From an uncultured SAR86 cluster bacterium (GTDB lineage Bacteria > Pseudomonadota > Gammaproteobacteria > Magnimaribacterales > D2472): DNA of 64,000 nucleotides. Location of the stretch: assembly GCA_902622845.1 (NCBI GenBank), contig CACNRI010000004.1, forward strand, positions 18,012-82,011, written 5' to 3'. Position numbers and translations under genes: made by a program. This document shows positions 58,428-64,000 of the stretch, in pieces (the first letter of the stretch is position 1; each line of letters opens with the position of its first letter). Below the pieces are notes generated by a model, which was not told where the DNA came from, did no database searches, and saw only the letters and a program-made list of their open reading frames with translations.

Positions 58428-60512
58428 TTATTTACTAAGAGCTTTAATTGACAGTTTCATTTTACCTCTATCAAATCCAATAAGCTTAACTGTAACTTTC
58501 TGTCCTTCTTCTAAAACTGCTGAAACATCCTCAGTTCTCTCTTCCGAAATCTCTGAAATATGAAGCAATCCATCCTTTCCAGGTAAAATATTTACAAATG
58601 CTCCAAAGTCCACAATCTTCACAACTGTTCCTTCATAAACTTTGTCTAATTCAGGCTCTTCAATAATCTTATCGATAATATCGAGTGCTGCCTGCATCTT
58701 AGCCTGGTTATCACCAAAGACTGATATTTCTCCAGTATCGTTTATGTCTACAACAGCTCCAGACTCTTCTTGAATAGACTTAATGACTGCTCCACCCTTT
58801 CCAATGATTTCTTTTATCTTATCTTTATTGACCATGAATTTTTGCATTGATGGAGCATCTGAAGCTAATTCCTTAGGCTTAGAAAGGACTTCGTTCATCT
58901 TTTCAAGAATATGCATTCTTGCAACTTTTGCACTGGTAAGTGCTTCGTCCATTATTTTTTCATTTATACCATCAATTTTTATGTCCATTTGTAATGCCGT
59001 TATTCCTTTTTCAGACCCAGCAACTTTAAAATCCATATCTCCCAAATGATCTTCATCTCCAAGAATATCTGTTAGAACTGCGAACTCATCGCCATCTTTA
59101 ATCAAACCCATCGCTATTCCAGCAACAGGAGCTGTTAAAGGCACTCCAGCATCCATCAAGGAAAGAGAAGTTCCACACACAGTAGCCATTGAACTTGAAC
59201 CATTCGACTCTGTAATCTCAGAGACTATTCTCACTGTATAACCAAAAGCATCAAAGTCGGGAAGAACTCCTTTTAAAGCTCTCTTTGCTAAATTACCGTG
59301 CCCAATCTCCCTTCTTTTTGGGCCCATTGGCATACCAATCTCACCTACGCAATAAGCAGGAAAATTATAATGAAGCATGAAATGATCATGTTCTTCGCCA
59401 TCAAGAGATTCAAGCCTTTGAGCATCTCGAGGAGATGCAAGCGTTGCAGCTACTAATGCCTGAGTTTCACCTCTGGTGAATAAAGCTGAACCATGAGCTC
59501 TATTCAGAACATCGGTTTCAACTGTTAATTGTCTTACGGTATTTAAATCTCTTCCATCGATTCTTGGTTTACCTGAAAGAATATTTTTCCTAACTATTTG
59601 ACTCTCAAGTTTTTTGAAGGCACTCATTACTTTTCCAGTAGCTAACTCATCAAGGTCTTCATATTTTTCTAGAATTTCAAGACGGACTGCGTTAATAGCT
59701 TCAGATCTGTCGGATTTCTTTGCAATTGTGAATGCTTCCTCAATCTTGGATGAAAAATCTGATTCAAGTTCAGCAAAATATCTAGGTGTTTCCTCATCTT
59801 TTTCAACTATCCAGTTCTCAACACCCACTAATTCTCTAAACTCTTTTATTTTATCAATAACTATCTGCATAGATTTATGACCAAACAATACAGCGCCTAG
59901 CATAAGATCTTCATTAAGTTCGCTTGCCTCAGATTCAACCATAAGAACTGCTTCAGATGTACCAGCAACTACCATATCCAGGAAAGACTGATCCATTATT
60001 TTTTTTGACGGATTAAGAGCATAGCTCCCATCAATAAAACCAACTCTAGCAGCACCAATAGGTCCTTGAAAAGGCACACCGGACAAAGATAATGCTGCAG
60101 ATGCCCCAATCATAGCTGCAATGTCAGAAGAAAATTCTTCATCAGAAGAAATGACCGTAGACATAATCTGAACATCATTTTTAAACTCGTCAGGGAATAG
60201 AGGCCTAATTGGTCTATCGATAAGTCTGGACGTTAATGTTTCTTTCTCAGTTGGTCTAGCTTCTCTCTTAAAATACCCACCAGGAATCTTTCCTGCCGCA
60301 TAAAATTTCTCTTGATAAAAAACAGCAAGTGGGAAGAAATCCTTTCCGGGATCAGCTTCTTTTTTTGCAACAACTGTTGTAAGTACTTGGGTTTGATCTA
60401 CAGTAACAAGAACAGCTGCAGTTGCTTGTCTAGCTATTCTTCCTGTTTCGAGGGTTATTTCTTTTCCCCCATATTCAAATGATAATGATTTTGGTTCTAA
60501 ATGTTTTTCCAC
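58428..60512 (-). CDS. pnp: Polyribonucleotide nucleotidyltransferase
   Basis: Two RNase PH domains, KH ([21 protein letters not shown]) and S1 domain. Confidence 0.98.
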   Translation of the reverse strand: MEKHLEPKSLSFEYGGKEITLETGRIARQATAAVLVTVDQTQVLTTVVAKKEADPGKDFFPLAVFYQEKFYAAGKIPGGYFKREARPTEKETLTSRLIDRPIRPLFPDEFKNDVQIMSTVISSDEEFSSDIAAMIGASAALSLSGVPFQGPIGAARVGFIDGSYALNPSKKIMDQSFLDMVVAGTSEAVLMVESEASELNEDLMLGAVLFGHKSMQIVIDKIKEFRELVGVENWIVEKDEETPRYFAELESDFSSKIEEAFTIAKKSDRSEAINAVRLEILEKYEDLDELATGKVMSAFKKLESQIVRKNILSGKPRIDGRDLNTVRQLTVETDVLNRAHGSALFTRGETQALVAATLASPRDAQRLESLDGEEHDHFMLHYNFPAYCVGEIGMPMGPKRREIGHGNLAKRALKGVLPDFDAFGYTVRIVSEITESNGSSSMATVCGTSLSLMDAGVPLTAPVAGIAMGLIKDGDEFAVLTDILGDEDHLGDMDFKVAGSEKGITALQMDIKIDGINEKIMDEALTSAKVARMHILEKMNEVLSKPKELASDAPSMQKFMVNKDKIKEIIGKGGAVIKSIQEESGAVVDINDTGEISVFGDNQAKMQAALDIIDKIIEEPELDKVYEGTVVKIVDFGAFVNILPGKDGLLHISEISEERTEDVSAVLEEGQKVTVKLIGFDRGKMKLSIKALSK

Positions 60513-60515
60513 GTT

Positions 60516-60785
60516 TTATCCTCTTAAATTAAGGTCTGTAATAATTTTTTTATAACTTTCAGGATTAGTTCTTTTCAAATATGCTAAAAGTTTTCTTCTG
60601 AGATTAACCATCCTAATTAGACCTGTTCTTGAGTGATGATCTTTTTTATGTGTCTTGAAATGACTTTGAAGTTTATTAATATTTTCCGTAAGTAAAGCTA
60701 TCTGAACCTCTGAAGATCCAGTGTCGTTTTCATCCTTCTGGAATTTTTTGACTAAATTAGCTTTTTCGTCTTTTAAAAGCGCCAT
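60516..60785 (-). CDS. rpsO: 30S ribosomal protein S15
   Basis: [47 protein letters not shown]. Confidence 0.98.
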   Translation of the reverse strand: MALLKDEKANLVKKFQKDENDTGSSEVQIALLTENINKLQSHFKTHKKDHHSRTGLIRMVNLRRKLLAYLKRTNPESYKKIITDLNLRG

Positions 60786-60827
60786 AATTATTCTCCTAGG
60801 ACATACATTTTTATTTATTTACACCCG

Positions 60828-60861
60828 TCAAACCTCGCATGTCTAAAGTTTGAGTGCGTAG
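60828..60861 (-). promoter_or_regulatory. Candidate rpsO leader pseudoknot
   Basis: Minus strand CGCA-C-TCAAAC-TTTAGACA-TGCG-AG-GTTTGA: two interleaved helices (a-b-a'-b'). Confidence 0.45.
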
Positions 60862-60904
60862 CTTAAAGGTATTTAAAGATATTAACAACTAATTTCTTTT
60901 ATAT

Positions 60905-61576
60905 TTAAAGAGACAAATCCTCCATATTTATCAAATCACTCATTTGGACATCGTCTACTTTTTTTGCATCTTTAAGTTCAAATTTACCTTGAGAAAGTCG
61001 CACAAGCTCTACTAAATGGCCGCCGCATCCAAGTTTGTCACCCAAGTCTCTTGCAATAGATCTAATATAGGTGCCCTTGGAGCATGATATTTCAAAGGAA
61101 ACAAAAGCATTTTCCACAACAATATTTAAAATCTTGTAAATTTTTATGTCTCTGGGTTCTTTTTCTATCAGCTTTCCTTCTCTCGCATGTTTATAAAGCG
61201 GTTTACCTTTGTATTTTAAAGCAGAGAAAAATGGGGCTTTTTGCTTTGATTCCCCTACGAAGGTTTTAATCATTTCAATAATTTCCTCTTCACTTACTTG
61301 AATCTTTTTCTCCTCAATAACGCTTCCCTCAGAGTCATCAGTTGTGGTTTGGATTCCCAACATAATTTTTGAAAAGTATGACTTATCTAGATTTAGAAAT
61401 CTTTCTGATAACTTTGTGCCCTTATTAATTCCACACACTAACAAGCCTTCTGCCAAGGGATCAAGCGTGCCAAAATGACCAATTTTTTTTATGTCCAGCC
61501 TTCTTTTTATTTTTTGGATAGCTTTATTAGATGAAAGACCCTTGTCTTTATTTATTAAAAAAATACCTGAATTCAT
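60905..61576 (-). CDS. truB: tRNA pseudouridine(55) synthase TruB
   Basis: GIFLINKDKGLSSNKAIQKIKR, KIGHFGTLDPLAEGLLVC. Confidence 0.97.
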   Translation of the reverse strand: MNSGIFLINKDKGLSSNKAIQKIKRRLDIKKIGHFGTLDPLAEGLLVCGINKGTKLSERFLNLDKSYFSKIMLGIQTTTDDSEGSVIEEKKIQVSEEEIIEMIKTFVGESKQKAPFFSALKYKGKPLYKHAREGKLIEKEPRDIKIYKILNIVVENAFVSFEISCSKGTYIRSIARDLGDKLGCGGHLVELVRLSQGKFELKDAKKVDDVQMSDLINMEDLSL

Positions 61577-61902
61577 TTAATATTCTTTAAGAGATTTTCT
61601 ATGTTGTCTGCTTCCTCAGGCGTTTTATCAAAAATGAATAGAATCTTAGGCACTCGTCTAATTTTCATTGATTTTGAGATCTCGCTTCTAATCATGCCTG
61701 AAAATTTTGAAAGAATTTTTTCATTTAGTTCAGTTTCATCTTGATAGACCGAATAAAAGACTTTTGCAACTGAAATGTCTTGTGTTACAGAAATATGGTT
61801 TATGACTATAGATTTAAGTCTTGGATCTCTAACTTTTTGAAGAATTATATTTGAAATTTCTTTTTTAAGATAATCTGCAATTCTTTCAGGTCTTAAGGAC
61901 AT
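61573..61902 (-). CDS. rbfA: Ribosome-binding factor A
   Basis: ERIADYLKKEISNIILQKVRDPRL; infB-rbfA-truB order. Confidence 0.95.
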   Translation of the reverse strand: MSLRPERIADYLKKEISNIILQKVRDPRLKSIVINHISVTQDISVAKVFYSVYQDETELNEKILSKFSGMIRSEISKSMKIRRVPKILFIFDKTPEEADNIENLLKNIK

Positions 61903-61908
61903 ATTAAC

Positions 61909-64000
61909 TTAAATTGATTGAGATTCTTCTTTCCTATCAAATACCTCAATCTTATCTCCCTCTCGAATATCTTTATAATTTTTGATACCCATTCCACATT
62001 CTGTTCCATTCTTGACTTCATTAACGTCATCTTTAAATCTTCTTAAAGAATCCAGCTCACCCTGGAAAATTACAATATCATCTCTAAGAACTCTTACCGG
62101 CTTATTCCTTAGAACAGTCCCCTCTACAACAACGCAACCGGCAACTTGCCCAAATTTTGGTGAATTGAATACTTCGAGAACATCAGCTGTTCCAACTATC
62201 TCTTCTCTAATAATTGGGTCAAGTAATCCGCTTAGTTTTGCTTTAGCATCATCAATGAGTTCATAAATAATGCTGTAGTAAGTTAAGTCAATTCCCTCTT
62301 TTTCAATTATCTTTTTTGCTGCATTGTCAGCACGAACATTGAAACCAACAATGCTTGAGTTAGTTGTAATTGCTAAATTTGCATCGGATTCAGTAATGCC
62401 GCCAACACCAGAAGCAACAATCTTAATTGAAACCTCATCATTCCCTATTTTGGCAAGAGAAGCATTTATAGCTTCAGCAGTTCCTGCAACATCAGTTTTA
62501 ATTATTAGGTTTAGAAACTTCATAGAAGCTTGGCCCATTGATTCAAATATATCTCCCATGCTGTCATCTTTTTGCTTAATTTGTTTCTTTTCCTTTTGCT
62601 TACTATCTCTAAAATCTATAACTTCTCTTGCAGCTTTTTCATTTTTAACAACTTGGAAGGAGCTTCCTGCATTTGGAGCAGTATCAAGACCAAGCACCTC
62701 AACAGCTGATGATGGTCCTGCTTGCTTAATCTTCTCTCCAGATGAATTTGTTATTGCCTTTACTTTCCCCATAGACATATCACTGATCACAACGTCACCA
62801 ACCTTCAAACAACCATTCTGAACTAAGAATGTTGAGACAGCTCCTCTAAATTTATCTAATTCAGACTCAATTACGACACCTTGAGCATCCCCTTCATGAA
62901 AAGCTTTAAGTTCAAGAATTTCTGCTTCAAGAGAAATTGCTTCAAGAAGCTTATCGACCCCTTCACCATTAAGGGCTGAAACAGGAATCATCTGAACATT
63001 GCCACCCCAGTCTTCTGGCACTAGGTCTTTTGCTCCCAAATCTCCTTTTACCTTTTCAGCATCTGCTCCCTGAAGATCCATCTTATTAATAGCAACTATT
63101 ATCGAAACTTCAGCAGCTTTTGCATGATTTATAGCTTCTTCAGTTTGGGGCATAATGCTGTCATTTGCAGCAACTACCAGCACAACAATATCAGTTGTAT
63201 TTGCACCTCTAGCTCTCATAGAAGAAAAAGCTGCATGTCCTGGTGTGTCTATAAAAGTTATACTGCTATCCTTTGACTTTACCTCATAAGCACCGATATG
63301 TTGCGTAATGCCTCCAGCCTCTGAATCAACTACTTTAGCTTTCCTAATAAAATCTAAAAGCGTTGTTTTCCCATGATCTACATGACCCATTACTGTTACA
63401 ACAGGTGATCTTGTTTTTTCTTTACCGTCATAAGTAATTTGATTTAATAATTCCTCTTCAACATCATCTGAGGCCTTTGCAACACTATTGTGACCAATTT
63501 CTTCAACAGCCAATATCGCTGTTTCTTGATCTAAAATATCATTAATGGTTGCAGAAACTCCTAAACCCATTAGAGTTTTTACTAGCTCACCACCCTTAAT
63601 TGCCATCAATTTTGCTAATTCTCCAACTTGAATAGATTCTGGTATCTCAATATCTTTTTTAATAAATTCTTGAGGCTTTTCAAACTTGTGCTTTGGATCA
63701 TCAATATCCATTCCATCACTTTCTGCATACTTCTCAGCTGCTTTTGAAAGCTCTTCTTTAACATTTTTAGGTTTTTCAGCAGCTTTTATATTTTCTTTAT
63801 TTTTCTGTTCTGCTTTGAATCTTGCTTCTCTTTTAGAGGCAGCTTCTTTTAGCTGTTCTTGCCTTTTTACTTGCTCAGCTTTCAATGCTTCTGAAGCAGC
63901 CTGTCTTTTCGCCTCAATATTGTCCGAGTAGCTCTTAGTTTCACTAGAATCAGCAACAGCTTTACCACCTTTAGATTTAACCTTTATGCCAACTCCTGAT
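61909..64000 (-). CDS. infB: Translation initiation factor IF-2, N-terminus beyond window
   Basis: [35 protein letters not shown]; frame stays open to the window edge, so the 63885 start in the track is not the true start. Confidence 0.97.
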   Translation of the reverse strand, partial: SGVGIKVKSKGGKAVADSSETKSYSDNIEAKRQAASEALKAEQVKRQEQLKEAASKREARFKAEQKNKENIKAAEKPKNVKEELSKAAEKYAESDGMDIDDPKHKFEKPQEFIKKDIEIPESIQVGELAKLMAIKGGELVKTLMGLGVSATINDILDQETAILAVEEIGHNSVAKASDDVEEELLNQITYDGKEKTRSPVVTVMGHVDHGKTTLLDFIRKAKVVDSEAGGITQHIGAYEVKSKDSSITFIDTPGHAAFSSMRARGANTTDIVVLVVAANDSIMPQTEEAINHAKAAEVSIIVAINKMDLQGADAEKVKGDLGAKDLVPEDWGGNVQMIPVSALNGEGVDKLLEAISLEAEILELKAFHEGDAQGVVIESELDKFRGAVSTFLVQNGCLKVGDVVISDMSMGKVKAITNSSGEKIKQAGPSSAVEVLGLDTAPNAGSSFQVVKNEKAAREVIDFRDSKQKEKKQIKQKDDSMGDIFESMGQASMKFLNLIIKTDVAGTAEAINASLAKIGNDEVSIKIVASGVGGITESDANLAITTNSSIVGFNVRADNAAKKIIEKEGIDLTYYSIIYELIDDAKAKLSGLLDPIIREEIVGTADVLEVFNSPKFGQVAGCVVVEGTVLRNKPVRVLRDDIVIFQGELDSLRRFKDDVNEVKNGTECGMGIKNYKDIREGDKIEVFDRKEESQSI

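Noticed and set aside
62324-62821. 165-aa plus-strand ORF
   Set aside because: Antisense to infB; Ser/Ile-rich composition typical of a mirror frame.

Overview
AT-rich, gene-dense 64 kb chromosomal window. Gene content and order indicate a streamlined marine gammaproteobacterium, SAR86-like (inference from synteny and composition; no search was run). It is almost entirely housekeeping DNA: ispD(partial)-ftsB-eno-kdsA-pyrG; a ferritin-like diiron protein; alr-dnaB-rplI-rpsR-rpsF; a full dcw cell-division/peptidoglycan cluster; rnpB; rsmI/lpoA; sspA-petCBA; rpsI-rplM; zapE/degS; murA-ibaG-mlaC; lptA-lptB-mgtE; yhdP-like-mreDCB; gatCAB; a fatty-acid gene set; hemA-prfA-prmC-moeB plus a GH84 O-GlcNAcase-like gene; ispE-tRNA-Gln-prs-rplY-pth-ychF-tRNA-Met; two tandem small membrane-protein paralogues; and pnp-rpsO-truB-rbfA-infB(partial). 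No CRISPR array, transposon or prophage was seen. Points most worth a second look: (1) ftsZ sits between mraZ and rsmH instead of after ftsA, downstream of an AAAGTG-type MraZ operator; (2) the Rieske protein carries an N-terminal domain resembling the N-terminus of tyrosine integrases (DUF6538-like); (3) a candidate ~118-nt sRNA with a strong intrinsic terminator is divergent from petA; (4) MurD is short, has an altered P-loop, and lacks a conserved central segment, with further motif deviations in MurE, MurG and FtsI; (5) two tandem ~75-aa paralogous membrane proteins are separated by a perfect 11-bp hairpin; (6) a GH84-like gene is translationally coupled to moeB; (7) the rpsO leader has a potential H-type pseudoknot; (8) gene packing is extreme, including divergent start codons 2 bp apart and four overlapping convergent gene pairs.
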